Positions 34,499 to 44,652 are shown, counted from the stretch's first letter. The stretch is 64,000 nt of DNA from Methylobacterium hispanicum (GCF_022179285.1 NZ_BPQO01000017.1:81664-145663); one strand, 5' to 3'. Made by a program: numbers and translations. The notes: generated by a model from the letters alone, not told the origin.

Positions 34499-35914
34499 GA
34501 GGATCCGGCGCAGGCTCCAGGCGAGGCTGCGGGCGCGCGCCGCCGCCTCCTGCCGCACCGCAGCGATACCCCGGACCGGTTCCGGCGCGGGCGTCATCGC
34601 GAGGCCCTCGGCGACGCGGATGTAGGTCTCGATCAGCCGCACGAGACCGATCACGCTGCCGTCCGGCGGCCGCGTCCAGAAGCCGTGCGCCGGGTCCTCC
34701 GGCACCAGGATCTCCCGCCGGAAATCGAATTCCGGCACGCGGACCCGCAGGAGCGGAGCGGGACGCCCGTAGAGCCGGCGCGGCGCGAAGTCGATCTCGG
34801 GCCGCTCGGCCTCCAGCAGCAGCACCCGGAAGTGCCGGAGATCCTGCGAGAGGATGCGCACGTCGATGCCGTCCGGGATCCGGGCCGTGCGGAAGCGCAG
34901 GCTGAAGGACGGGTTGCGCAGGCCGAAGCGGAGGTTCGGCAGGTCGGCCTGCACGCCGCGCCCGCGGCGTACCACGCGGCTGGCCACGCGCCGGGCCAGC
35001 GCCGTCCCCTCAGCATCCGGAGCCTCCGCGGCCGCTTCCAGCGGAGCGCCGATCCGCGCGGAGAGGTCGGCCTCGCTCATGGCGGCCCAGCCTTCGAGGA
35101 TGTCCGCGACCGCCTGGGGCAGGTGGGCCGGGCGCTTGCGGATGAACAGCCGGTCGCCCGCGCGGGCCGCGCGGAAATCCTCGGCCCGGAAGGTCATGTC
35201 GGCATTGCCCGAGATGTGGGGCCAGGCCACGAAGGTGGTCTCGCGCGGCTCGATCCGGCCGGCGTGGCCCCCATCGGCCGCCAGCAGCGTCTGCAGCATG
35301 TTCTCGTCGGGGTGGACCGCCGCGCGCAGGCGCGCGGCTTCCGGCGCGGTCCGGGCCGCGGCCGCGAGATGGGCGCAGGCCTGCCGCGAGAGGATGAACC
35401 AGTTGCTGCCGTGGCGCAGGCGGGCGAGGAAGTCCGGGTCGGGTTCGACCGGCACGACCCCGAAGCTGCCGATACCGGGCAGCTCGCGGTAGTCCATGCT
35501 GAAGCGGTGGGCGATGTCCGCCTGCGAGCCCGGGTTCATCGCACCGAAGGGCGTCGCGTCGACGTAGGAGATTCCCGGCTCCAGCGCCGCCGCGAGACCG
35601 GCCTCGTCCCGCAGGCGGCAATGCTGCTCACTCAGCACCACGAGGTGCGACCAGTCCGGTCCGGCGCCGAGCGCATGGTCGATCGCCTCCAGGGTCGTGG
35701 CGACCTGCGAGTAGCCCGCCCAGGCGTAGTGCCGGCTCGGCAGCACCGCCACGTTCGGGAAGGCCTCGCCGAGGCGTCGCACCGTCTCGTGCAGGGCGGC
35801 GGGCGCCTTCGCGTCCACGTGGTAGAGCAGCCGGTGCTCCGGCCGGTAGAGCGTGCGGAACTGGTCGCGGACGCAGGCGACGGAGGCGTGGCAGGTGATG
35901 AAATAGGCCGTCAT
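34478..35914 (-). CDS. GT14-like (core-2/I-branching) glycosyltransferase
   Basis: A 478-residue protein whose N-terminal 300 residues resemble the beta-1,6-N-acetylglucosaminyltransferase family: AYFITCHASVACVRDQFRTL, LLYHVDAKAP, NVAVLPSRHYAWAGYSQVAT and DWSHLVVLSEQHCRLRDEAG, then GSNWFILSRQACAHL with VHPDENMLQTLLA. The C-terminal 170 residues, with FGLRNPSFSLRFRT, match nothing I recognise. No membrane segment is seen, so it is cytoplasmic or peripheral. The acceptor is unknown. It splits the usual bamD-recN neighbourhood. Confidence 0.8.
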   Translation of the reverse strand: MTAYFITCHASVACVRDQFRTLYRPEHRLLYHVDAKAPAALHETVRRLGEAFPNVAVLPSRHYAWAGYSQVATTLEAIDHALGAGPDWSHLVVLSEQHCRLRDEAGLAAALEPGISYVDATPFGAMNPGSQADIAHRFSMDYRELPGIGSFGVVPVEPDPDFLARLRHGSNWFILSRQACAHLAAAARTAPEAARLRAAVHPDENMLQTLLAADGGHAGRIEPRETTFVAWPHISGNADMTFRAEDFRAARAGDRLFIRKRPAHLPQAVADILEGWAAMSEADLSARIGAPLEAAAEAPDAEGTALARRVASRVVRRGRGVQADLPNLRFGLRNPSFSLRFRTARIPDGIDVRILSQDLRHFRVLLLEAERPEIDFAPRRLYGRPAPLLRVRVPEFDFRREILVPEDPAHGFWTRPPDGSVIGLVRLIETYIRVAEGLAMTPAPEPVRGIAAVRQEAAARARSLAWSLRRILKSKRPA

Positions 35915-36093
35915 GGTCCCGTCCGGCCTCGCGGATCCGGCGCGCCGCGGCGCGAAGCCTGGCCGCCAGCCTTCTAGCGACAGGTTGCGGGGCCGGTCCA
36001 GCCGTGGGCGGGGCGTCGATTTTTCCGCGTGAAGTCCGGCGGGCTTCCGTCTAGACCACGCGCGGGACCAGATGAGGGGAACCGGACAGACGC

Positions 36094-37767
36094 ATGCTCG
36101 CGCAGCTTGCGATCCGCGACATCGTTCTGATCGACAAGCTCGAGCTGAACTTTCGCGACGGACTGAGCGTCCTCACCGGGGAGACGGGTGCGGGCAAGTC
36201 GATCCTGCTCGACGCCTTCGCGCTGGCGCTGGGCGGGCGCGGCGACGGCCGCCTCGTGCGCCACGGCGAGGGCCAGGGCGCCGTCACGGCAGTGTTCGAC
36301 GTCGGGCTCGACCACCCGGCCCGCCGGATCGCCGCCGAGGCCGAGATCGACACCGAGGGCGACCTGATCCTGCGCCGCACCCAGATGGCGGACGGGCGCA
36401 CCCGCGCCTTCGTCAACGACCAGCCGGTGGGCGTGCAGGTGCTCCGGGCGATCGGCGCGGCCCTCGTCGAGATCCACGGCCAGCACGACGACCGGGCCTT
36501 GTCGGACGCCGCGACGCATCGCGCGATCCTCGACGCCTTCGGCGGGCTGCAGGGCCCCCTCGCCGCGGTGACGGAGGCGGCCAGGCGCGTGCGCGGCGCG
36601 CGCGGCGCCCTCGAGAGCCACCGCGCCCGCGTCGAGGCGGCCCGCAAGGAGGTCGATTTCCTGCGCCACGCCGTCGAGGAGCTGGCCGAGCTCGATCCGA
36701 AGCCCGGCGAGGAGGCCCAGCTCGCCGAGCGCCGCACGGTGATGCAGCAGAGCGAGAAGGTCGCCCGCGACCTCAACGAGGCGCTGGAGGCCGTCGGCGG
36801 CTCGCATTCGGGCGTGCCGCACCTCTCCGCCGCGATCCGCAAGCTGGAGCGGCGCGCGGCCCAGCTGCCGGCGCTGGTCGACCCTTGCATCGCGGCGATC
36901 GACGCGGCGCTCAACGCCCTCGACGAGGCGCGCGCAGTGCTCGACGCGGCGGTCGCCGAGACCGAGTTCGACCCGCGCGAGCTGGAGCGGGTGGAGGAAC
37001 GCCTGTTCGCGCTGCGCGCGGCGTCGCGCAAGTACAACGTGCCCGCCGACGACCTCGCGGCCTTGCGCGAGCGCTACGTCGCCGACGTCGCGGCAATCGA
37101 CGCGGGCGAGGAGGCGCTCTCCGGGCTGGAACAGGCCCTCGCCGAGGCCGACGCGCTCTACGTCAAGGCCGCCGAGAAGCTCTCGGCCGGGCGGCGGCGC
37201 GCCGCCAAGCAGCTCGACGCCGCCGTGAAGGCCGAGCTGCCGCCGTTGAAGCTGGAGCGCGCCCGCTTCATCACGGAGATCACCTCCGACCCGGAGGCGC
37301 GCGACCCCGCCGGCACCGAGCGGGTGGAGTTCTGGGCACAGACGAATCCCGGCACGCGGCCCGGCCCGATGATGAAGGTGGCCTCGGGGGGCGAATTGTC
37401 CCGCTTCATGCTCGCGCTCAAGGTGGTGCTCGCCGACAAGGGCTCGGCCCCGACCCTGATCTTCGACGAGATCGACACCGGCGTCGGCGGCGCGGTGGCC
37501 GACGCGATCGGCGCCCGCCTCGCCCGGCTCTCGGCCACCGTGCAGGTGGTCTGCGTCACCCACGCGCCCCAGGTCGCGGCCCGGGCGCAGACGCATTTCC
37601 TGATCGCCAAGGCGCCCGTGAAGGGCAGCGACCGCGTCTCCACCCGCGTGACCACGCTGCCCGCCGAGGCGCGCCGCGAGGAGATCGCCCGGATGCTCGC
37701 GGGCGCCAGCGTGACCGACGAGGCCCGCGCCGCCGCCGTCAGCCTGCTCCAGGCGGCGACCGGCTAG
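36094..37767 (+). CDS. recN: DNA repair protein RecN
   Basis: SMC-like ATPase of double-strand break repair. The 557-residue protein begins LAQLAIRDIVLIDKLELNF, carries Walker A GETGAGKS (Lys35), VEIHGQHDDRALSD typical of RecN, central coiled-coil arms, the signature ASGGELSRFMLALK and Walker B TLIFDEIDTGVGG, ending with CVTHAPQVAA. lpxC-bamD-recN order is common in alphaproteobacteria; here glycosyltransferase genes flank recN on both sides. Confidence 0.96.
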   Translation: MLAQLAIRDIVLIDKLELNFRDGLSVLTGETGAGKSILLDAFALALGGRGDGRLVRHGEGQGAVTAVFDVGLDHPARRIAAEAEIDTEGDLILRRTQMADGRTRAFVNDQPVGVQVLRAIGAALVEIHGQHDDRALSDAATHRAILDAFGGLQGPLAAVTEAARRVRGARGALESHRARVEAARKEVDFLRHAVEELAELDPKPGEEAQLAERRTVMQQSEKVARDLNEALEAVGGSHSGVPHLSAAIRKLERRAAQLPALVDPCIAAIDAALNALDEARAVLDAAVAETEFDPRELERVEERLFALRAASRKYNVPADDLAALRERYVADVAAIDAGEEALSGLEQALAEADALYVKAAEKLSAGRRRAAKQLDAAVKAELPPLKLERARFITEITSDPEARDPAGTERVEFWAQTNPGTRPGPMMKVASGGELSRFMLALKVVLADKGSAPTLIFDEIDTGVGGAVADAIGARLARLSATVQVVCVTHAPQVAARAQTHFLIAKAPVKGSDRVSTRVTTLPAEARREEIARMLAGASVTDEARAAAVSLLQAATG

Positions 37768-37789
37768 CGGCCCGCGCCGGACGAGCCGC

Positions 37790-38920
37790 ATGCCGCGACT
37801 CAGGGACACCTACTTCTTCCTGCTGGAGAACCCGGAGCACCGCAGCTTCGAGGCCTGCTGGCAGCTCTTCGACTACCGGACACGCAGCTTCGCGCGCGCC
37901 GTCTACGAGGATGCACGGCGCTTCCGCTTCGCGACCGAGGCGCACGCCTACAAGGACTGGCTGACGCACGGGCGGGCGCTCGGCCTGCGCTTCGCACCGG
38001 GCAAGGACACGCTCCTCAAGATCATCCTGAAGGTGAAGGACGAGCCGGTCCTGCTACCGCGGTGGATCGCCTATCACGCGGACATCGTCGGCCACCACAA
38101 CCTCATCATCATGGATTGCGGCTCGACCGACCCCGAGCACCTGCGCGTCCTGGAGGCGTACCGGCGGCGGGTCCTGATCGTCGGATACGAAAGGTACTAC
38201 GACACGATCCACGACACGGTCGGGAACGCCGCCTTCTACCACCTCATCGAGAAGAACTGCCGCTACGTCGCTGTGCTGGACGCGGACGAGTTCCTGTTCG
38301 GCCGGCGCGCCGGGACGATCGGCCCCGACAACGTTCTGCCGGTGCTGCGGGAGGGCAACGAGGGCGTCCATGCCGGGACCTGGTTCCCGAACGTCGCGTC
38401 GCCCGAGGAGGGGGCGGACGGGCCGGACTGGTCGCGGCCGATCCGGTTCGACATGTCGGCGGATTCCATCGGCCACGGCACCTTCGCGGGCAAGGCCGTC
38501 GTCCGCTCGGACCTGTGCCGGGCGGTCAGGCATGTCGGGCACAATCTCCACGAGCCGCAGGTGGCCGCGCGGCTGGGACCCGGCTCCTTCGGGCGCCTCG
38601 GGATCCTGCACGTCTCGCGCCTCGGGCGGGCGGCGACCCGGACGAGGATCCTGAAGCACCTGCATGCCCGCGCCATCGTGCCCCCGACGATCAGGGGGCT
38701 CGCGGAGGTCGAGCGCCACCTCCGGCAGCGCGTCCGGGAGGGTGGGCTCGACGCCGGCGCGCGGCACTACGTGGACCTGTTCCTCGACGCGGGCGCGCCG
38801 GCGGCGGAACCGTCCGCAACCTTCAGCACGGCCCTGATCGGTGGGGCGCGTTCGGAACGGAATGCCGATCTGGACCGACAGCTCGCGACCTTCGATTTCA
38901 CACGGTTCCTCCCGCACTGA
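37790..38920 (+). CDS. Glycosyltransferase, GT92/GT2-like
   Basis: A 376-residue putative glycosyltransferase. The central part has the outline of the GT2/GT92-like group: ILKVKDEPVLLPRWIAYHAD, NLIIMDCGSTDPEHL, then the metal-binding YVAVLDADEFLFGR, and a later GKAVVRSDLCRAVRHVGHNL. The first 60 residues and last 80 are not recognised. No signal or membrane segment. It starts 22 bases after recN, so the two may share a transcript. Donor and acceptor unknown. Confidence 0.78.
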   Translation: MPRLRDTYFFLLENPEHRSFEACWQLFDYRTRSFARAVYEDARRFRFATEAHAYKDWLTHGRALGLRFAPGKDTLLKIILKVKDEPVLLPRWIAYHADIVGHHNLIIMDCGSTDPEHLRVLEAYRRRVLIVGYERYYDTIHDTVGNAAFYHLIEKNCRYVAVLDADEFLFGRRAGTIGPDNVLPVLREGNEGVHAGTWFPNVASPEEGADGPDWSRPIRFDMSADSIGHGTFAGKAVVRSDLCRAVRHVGHNLHEPQVAARLGPGSFGRLGILHVSRLGRAATRTRILKHLHARAIVPPTIRGLAEVERHLRQRVREGGLDAGARHYVDLFLDAGAPAAEPSATFSTALIGGARSERNADLDRQLATFDFTRFLPH

Positions 38921-39008
38921 GTGGCCGGGCGGCAACACCCGCACGGATAGCGATCGCGGCTCGCAACCGGCCCCGCGGCGGCGCGTCATGCTTAACGTGA
39001 GGTTCCTG

Positions 39009-39024
39009 TTTACGGGTCGTTAAG
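39009..39024. promoter_or_regulatory. CtrA-like site upstream of the NepR-like gene
   Basis: TTTACGGGTCGTTAAG; read on the other strand it is close to TTAA-N7-TTAAC with mismatches in the second half. It lies 77 bases before the ATG of the NepR-like gene, in a relatively AT-rich stretch (38990-39030). This is a weak candidate. Confidence 0.3.
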
Positions 39025-39100
39025 CCTGTTTGCCGATCCTCGCAGAACAGCCGTCGGCCCGGCGGCGATACCGGGCGTTGCGTTTCTCGGAGGGGCCAGG

Positions 39101-39313
39101 ATGAGCCGAGCCGCTATCGAAACGAAGCCTGACGAGAACGCCGCCCCGCCCTGCGAGGCCGACGCGGCCCAGAGCGTCGACACGCTGCATCTCGGCCTCA
39201 CGCTGCGCTCGCTCTACGAGGACAGCATCGACAGGCAGCCGATCCCCGACTGCCAGATCGATCTCATCCTGCGCCTGCGCAGCAAGGAGCGGGCTCTGCG
39301 CCGCGCCAACTGA
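39101..39313 (+). CDS. NepR-like small protein (putative anti-sigma factor)
   Basis: A 70-residue protein with a GGAGG ribosome site. Its second half (LGLTLRSLYEDSIDRQPIPD then QIDLILRL) follows the NepR core pattern L.(K/T)LR.LY(E/D)D....QP(V/I)PD...DL(L/I)..L, with one extra residue between the two helices. NepR binds the EcfG sigma factor and is released by PhyR in the alphaproteobacterial general stress response. The N-terminus is disordered-looking, as in NepR. No ecfG or phyR is adjacent, so it would be an orphan paralogue. Function is inferred from the motif. Confidence 0.6.
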   Translation: MSRAAIETKPDENAAPPCEADAAQSVDTLHLGLTLRSLYEDSIDRQPIPDCQIDLILRLRSKERALRRAN

Positions 39314-39326
39314 GAGAGGGGCGACG

Positions 39327-39572
39327 CTACCAGCGCCGCGCCCCGGGACCGCGCTTGTACTCCGCGGCGCGGATCATCGTCATCACCCGGTCGAGGCTGG
39401 CCAGAAGCGCGGTCTCCTCGTCCCGGGCGCGTGCGGCCTCGTTCGGATCGGGGCTGAAGCGCTGGCGCGCCTGCGCGAGCGCCAGGGCGCGTTCGAGGGC
39501 CTCGCGCTCCTCGTGCAGCGCCAGGAAGGCGCCGTCCGCGTCGGCGGCCTGATCGGGCAGAAGCGTGCCCAC
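39327..39572 (-). CDS. Small coiled-coil protein of unknown function
   Basis: An 81-residue protein starting at GTG. Most of it is predicted helix with heptad character (FLALHEEREALERALALAQA, then DEETALLASLDRVMTMIRAA) and it is Glu/Arg/Ala-rich. No membrane segment or known domain. It is tail-to-tail with the NepR-like gene, 13 bases apart. The ribosome site is weak, so start and reality are moderately uncertain. Confidence 0.5.
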   Translation of the reverse strand: MGTLLPDQAADADGAFLALHEEREALERALALAQARQRFSPDPNEAARARDEETALLASLDRVMTMIRAAEYKRGPGARRW

Positions 39573-39695
39573 GTCGGTCGAACTCCGCTGGCTCGCGCGG
39601 CGCTGGCAGCGCCGCAGACCCGGGGAGAACGCGCGACCGAGCCGAAGCGTGCCAAATGCTGCGCCGCAAACTGATTTCCGCCGCGCGCGCGAGCC

Positions 39696-39723
39696 CTGTC
39701 ATCCGTCTGTCACGTCCGTGTCA
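39696..39723 (+). promoter_or_regulatory. Pho box upstream of pstS
   Basis: Three 11-base-spaced repeats, CTGTCA at 39696, CTGTCA at 39707 and GTGTCA at 39718, match the tandem CTGTCAT-type PhoB box. A CATAAG at 39744-39749 could be the -10. It lies 135 bases before pstS. phoB itself is the last gene of the downstream cluster, which implies autoregulation under phosphate starvation. Confidence 0.85.
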
Positions 39724-39857
39724 TACCGCCGCATCGGCCAGGCCATAAGCGCTGTGGCGGCCGGAGCTTTCGGCCGATCGCAGGACGGCCGGGGATCCGG
39801 ACACGCCCCGAGCCACATGTACCTGGCGCCCGGAATTCGGCGGCAACGGAGATTCAC

Positions 39858-40901
39858 GTGAAGCCTTTCACCTACGCGCTCGCCCTGGGGCTGGCCACGG
39901 CCCAGCTCGTCCTGCCCGCCCGTGCCGCCGACATCACCGGTGCCGGCGCCACCTTTCCGTTCCCGGTCTACTCGAAGTGGGCCGAGGCCTACCGCAAGGA
40001 GACCGGCAACGGCCTGAACTATCAGTCGATCGGCTCCGGCGGCGGCATCAAGCAGATCCAGGCCAAGACGGTCGATTTCGGCGCCACCGACGCGCCGCTG
40101 AAGGGCGCCGCCCTCGAGAAGGACGGCCTCGTCCAGTTCCCGACCGTGATGGGCGGCGTCGTCACGGTGGTGAACATCCCCGGCGTCGAGCCCGGCAAGC
40201 TCAAGCTCACGGGCGAGCTCGTGGCGGACATCTACGCCGGCAAGATCACCAAGTGGTCCGACCCGAAGATCGCCGCGCTCAACGAGGGCCTGAAGCTGCC
40301 CGACGCGACGATCACCCCGGTCTACCGCTCGGACGCGTCGGGCACGACCAACATCTTCACCACCTACCTCTCCCAGGTCTCCGACGGCTGGAAGAAGGAG
40401 TACGGCGCGGCCACCACCGTGTCCTGGCCGACCGGCCAGGGCGGCAAGGGCAACGAGGGCGTCACCGCCACCGTCAAGCAGGTCCCGAACGCCATCGGCT
40501 ACGTCGAGTCGGCCTACGCCAAGCAGAACAAGCTCAGCCACACGCTGATCCAGAACAAGGCCGGCAAGTTCCCGCAGCCCGACGACAAGTCGTTCCAGGC
40601 CGCCGCCGCCAGCGCCGACTGGAAGGCCCAGCCCGGCTTCGGCATCTCGCTGACCAACCAGGCCGGCGACGAGGCGTGGCCGATCACCGCCGCGACCTTC
40701 ATCCTCGTCCACAAGGACGCGGCCGACGCGGCGAAGTCCGCCGAGGTGCTGAAGTTCTTCAACTGGGCCTACAAGAACGGGGACACGATGGCCTCCGAGC
40801 TCGACTACGTGCCGCTGCCGGACAACGTCGTCGCGCAGATCCACGAGGAGTGGAAGAGCGTGAAGGGCAAGGACGGCAAGCCCGTCCTCGGCAGCATGTA
40901 G
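39858..40901 (+). CDS. pstS: Periplasmic phosphate-binding protein PstS
   Basis: Substrate-binding protein of the high-affinity PstSCAB phosphate ABC importer. The 347-residue precursor has a signal peptide cut after about residue 23 (LVLPARAAD). The mature protein starts DITGAGATFPFPVYSKWAEAY and has SIGSGGGIKQI, DFGATDAPL and the phosphate-contact SDASGTTNIFTTYLSQV, plus FFNWAYKNGD near the end. The Pho box upstream and pstCAB downstream fix the role. Confidence 0.97.
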   Translation: MKPFTYALALGLATAQLVLPARAADITGAGATFPFPVYSKWAEAYRKETGNGLNYQSIGSGGGIKQIQAKTVDFGATDAPLKGAALEKDGLVQFPTVMGGVVTVVNIPGVEPGKLKLTGELVADIYAGKITKWSDPKIAALNEGLKLPDATITPVYRSDASGTTNIFTTYLSQVSDGWKKEYGAATTVSWPTGQGGKGNEGVTATVKQVPNAIGYVESAYAKQNKLSHTLIQNKAGKFPQPDDKSFQAAAASADWKAQPGFGISLTNQAGDEAWPITAATFILVHKDAADAAKSAEVLKFFNWAYKNGDTMASELDYVPLPDNVVAQIHEEWKSVKGKDGKPVLGSM

Positions 40902-40910
40902 GGACAGACC

Positions 40911-40929
40911 GGGGCGGCCCCGCCGCCCC
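40911..40929 (+). terminator. Hairpin between pstS and pstC
   Basis: Perfect 8-bp stem GGGGCGGC/GCCGCCCC with a 3-base loop, 10 bases after the pstS stop and without a T tract. Such hairpins after binding-protein genes often partly stop transcription or protect the upstream mRNA, giving more PstS than permease. That role is inferred here. Confidence 0.5.
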
Positions 40930-41086
40930 GCGACCAATGTCCGGCCCAAGCCCGGTCCGAGCCCGGGCGTGGTCGGCCGGCATCTCACCCCGGACCGGGG
41001 AGGGATGCGCGCCTGCAGCCGACGGTCCGCCCTCGCGCCGGTCGCCGCCGCGCGCTAAACGCCCAACCCGGTGACGAGAACCGCGG

Positions 41087-42064
41087 ATGACCACCTTGAC
41101 CGATCAGATCGCGCTGGCCGAGACACGCAGCGTCGCGCGCCGCCGGGGCCCGAGTCGGGGCACCGACGCCCTCTTCCGCGGGGCAGCCTACGCCTCCGCC
41201 CTGCTGGTGCTGCTGGTGCTCGCCGGCATCCTGGGTTCGATCCTCTACGGCGGCTGGCCCGCCTTCCGGGAATTCGGCTTCGGCTTCCTCACCTCCAGCG
41301 CCTGGAACATCGGCACCGAGCAGTACGGCGCCCTCGTCGCGGTGATCGGCACGCTGGCCTCGGCGCTGCTCGCCCTCGTGATCGGCGTGCCGATCTCGCT
41401 CGGCATCGCGGTCTACCTGACGCAGCTCTGCCCCGGCTGGGCAAGGAAGCCCGTCGGCATGACGATCGAGCTGCTCGCGGCCGTGCCCAGCATCATCTAC
41501 GGCATGTGGGGCCTGTTCATCTTCGCCCCGCTCTTCGCCCGCTTCGTGCAGGTGCCGGTCTCGAACCTCGTCGAGGGCATGCCGCTCGTCGGCACCCTGT
41601 TCTACGCGCGCGTGCCCTCGGGGGTCGGCATCCTCACCGCCGGCATCATCCTGGCGATCATGATCGTGCCCTTCGTGGCCTCGATCGCCCGCGACATGCT
41701 CGACCAGATCCCGACGATCCTGCGCGAGAGCGCCTACGGCATCGGCTGCACCACCTGGGAGGTGGTGCGCCACGTGCTGGTGCCGCAGGCCTCGGTCTCG
41801 ATCATCGGCGCGATCATGCTGGGGCTCGGCCGCGCGCTCGGCGAGACGATGGCGGTCACCTTCGTGATCGGCAACGCCAACCGGCTCTCGGCCTCGATCT
41901 TCGACCCGGGCTCCACCATCGCGTCGCGCATCGCCAACGAGTTCAACGAGGCGGACGGCATGCAGCTCAACGCCCTGATGGCGCTCGGCTGCATCCTCTT
42001 CGTCATCACCTTCATCGTCCTCATCATCGCCCGCCTGCTGACGCGGCGCGCCAAGGTCGCCTGA
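41087..42064 (+). CDS. pstC: Phosphate ABC transporter permease PstC
   Basis: One of two membrane subunits of the Pst importer. The 325-residue protein has about six membrane helices and the permease motifs ELLAAVPSIIYGMWGLF and the EAA loop RESAYGIGCTTWEVVRHVLVPQ, with LGRALGETMAVTFVIGN after it. It lies 185 bases after pstS and 11 bases before pstA. Confidence 0.95.
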   Translation: MTTLTDQIALAETRSVARRRGPSRGTDALFRGAAYASALLVLLVLAGILGSILYGGWPAFREFGFGFLTSSAWNIGTEQYGALVAVIGTLASALLALVIGVPISLGIAVYLTQLCPGWARKPVGMTIELLAAVPSIIYGMWGLFIFAPLFARFVQVPVSNLVEGMPLVGTLFYARVPSGVGILTAGIILAIMIVPFVASIARDMLDQIPTILRESAYGIGCTTWEVVRHVLVPQASVSIIGAIMLGLGRALGETMAVTFVIGNANRLSASIFDPGSTIASRIANEFNEADGMQLNALMALGCILFVITFIVLIIARLLTRRAKVA

Positions 42065-42075
42065 GGAGGCAAGCT

Positions 42076-42987
42076 GTGGACGCCGCCAACACCCTCGCAG
42101 CGCCGCCCGCCGGCGCCCCCTCCGGCACGCCGAGGCGGGCGAGCCGCGTGCGCGCCTCGCGCCGCACCGCCGACCGAACGCTCCGCATCGCCTGCACCCT
42201 GGCCACCCTTCTCGGTGCGATCGTGCTCGGCTCGATCCTGCTCATGCTGATCGTCGAGGGCCTGAAGGGCCTCTCGCCGACGCTGCTGACCCAGCCGACC
42301 CCGGGCCCCGGCAGCGAGGGCGGCGGCATCGCCAACGCGATCCTCGGCAGCCTCGTGATGACGGTGATCGGCATCCTGATCGCGACCCCGATCGGCGTGA
42401 TGGCCGGCACCTACCTCGCCGAGTACGGCCGCACCTCGAAGCTCGCCGACGTGATCCGCTTCCTCAACGACATCCTGCTCTCGGCGCCCTCGATCCTGAT
42501 CGGCCTGTTCGTCTACACCCTGATGGTGCGGCCGATGGGGACCTATTCGGGCTGGGCCGGGGCGGTGGCGCTCGCCATCATCGCCACGCCCGTGATCGTG
42601 CGCACCACCGAGGACATGATGCGCCTCGTGCCGGGCACGCTGCGCGAGGCGGGTGCGGCGCTCGGCGCGCCTCCTTCCGTGGTGATCCGCAGCGTGACCT
42701 GGCGGGCGGCCTCGGCCGGCATCGTCACGGGCATCATCCTGGCGCTCGCCCGCATCGCCGGCGAGACCGCGCCGCTGCTCTTCACCGCGCTCAACAACAA
42801 CAGCTGGTTCAACGCCAACCTGATGGGCGGCGTCGCGAACCTGCCGGTGATGATCTACCAGTTCGCGCTCTCGCCCTATCCCAACTGGCAGCAGCTCGCC
42901 TGGGCGGGCGCGCTCCTCATCACCGTGACCATCCTGGCCCTGTCGGTGATCGCCCGCACGGTGATCAAGCCGCAGCGCGCCCGCTGA
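42076..42987 (+). CDS. pstA: Phosphate ABC transporter permease PstA
   Basis: Second membrane subunit of the Pst importer. It starts at GTG with a GAGGAGG ribosome site and has 303 residues: an Arg-rich cytoplasmic lead, then about six helices with GVMAGTYLAEYGR, LNDILLSAPSILIGLFVY and the EAA loop LREAGAALGAPPSVVIRSV, followed by RIAGETAPLLFTALNN. The frame is open upstream through pstC, but the family start fits this GTG. Confidence 0.95.
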   Translation: MDAANTLAAPPAGAPSGTPRRASRVRASRRTADRTLRIACTLATLLGAIVLGSILLMLIVEGLKGLSPTLLTQPTPGPGSEGGGIANAILGSLVMTVIGILIATPIGVMAGTYLAEYGRTSKLADVIRFLNDILLSAPSILIGLFVYTLMVRPMGTYSGWAGAVALAIIATPVIVRTTEDMMRLVPGTLREAGAALGAPPSVVIRSVTWRAASAGIVTGIILALARIAGETAPLLFTALNNNSWFNANLMGGVANLPVMIYQFALSPYPNWQQLAWAGALLITVTILALSVIARTVIKPQRAR

Positions 42988-43013
42988 GACGCCGAGTTCG
43001 AAGGATCGATCCC

Positions 43014-43844
<831 letters not shown>

Positions 43845-43918
43845 GCCTCGGCTCCCGTAGCGCTCGGCTTAGCCTCGGCTCCCGCACCGCACCGCATACC
43901 CGTACCGAGGACCCCGCC

Positions 43919-44635
43919 ATGCCCGGTCACATCGTCAGCTCCTACGACGCCGAACTGGAGAACCTGCGCCGCTCGATCTCCGAGATGGGCGGCATCGCCG
44001 AGAAGATGGTGACCGAGGCCACCGACGCGCTCGTGCGCCGCGACGCGACGCTCGCGCAGGCCGTGATCGCGGCGGACAAGCGCCTCGACACGCTCCAGCA
44101 CGAGATCGAGGAGCGCTCCGTCCTCCTCATCGCCAAGCGCCAGCCGCTCGCCATCGACCTGCGCGAGACCATCTCGGCGATCCGCGTCTCGGGCGATCTG
44201 GAGCGGATCGGGGATCTGGCCAAGAACATCGCCAAGCGCGTGGTGGCGATCAGCGACCAGGCGGTCGGTCAGAAGATCATCCTGGGCGTGCAGCACATGA
44301 GCGACCTCGCGGAGGCGCAGCTCAAGGACGTGCTCGACGCCTACGGCAGCCGCGACGTGAAGGCCGCCCAGGACGTGTGGGAGCGCGACGGCGAGATCGA
44401 CGCGCTCTACAACTCGCTGTTTCGCGAGCTGCTGACCTACATGATGGAGGATCCGCGCAACATCTCGTTCTGCACGCACCTCCTGTTCTGCGCCAAGAAC
44501 GTCGAGCGCATCGGCGACCACACCACCAACATCGCCGAGACGATCCAGTACCTCGCCACCGGCGAGACCCCGACCGGCGACCGGCCGAAGAACGACGCCT
44601 CGAACTACGCCACCGTCACGCCGGGGCAGGGCTGA
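43919..44635 (+). CDS. phoU: Phosphate signalling protein PhoU
   Basis: Negative modulator that links PstSCAB to the PhoR/PhoB phosphate-sensing system. The 238-residue all-helical protein is a tandem repeat of three-helix bundles with the metal-site motifs typical of the family: RVSGDLERIGDLAKNIAKR in the first half and NVERIGDHTTNIAETIQYL in the second. It lies 74 bases after pstB; the spacer has a duplicated 14-base run (43844-43857 and 43871-43884). Confidence 0.96.
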   Translation: MPGHIVSSYDAELENLRRSISEMGGIAEKMVTEATDALVRRDATLAQAVIAADKRLDTLQHEIEERSVLLIAKRQPLAIDLRETISAIRVSGDLERIGDLAKNIAKRVVAISDQAVGQKIILGVQHMSDLAEAQLKDVLDAYGSRDVKAAQDVWERDGEIDALYNSLFRELLTYMMEDPRNISFCTHLLFCAKNVERIGDHTTNIAETIQYLATGETPTGDRPKNDASNYATVTPGQG

Positions 44636-44652
44636 GCATCCGGGACAAGGGC

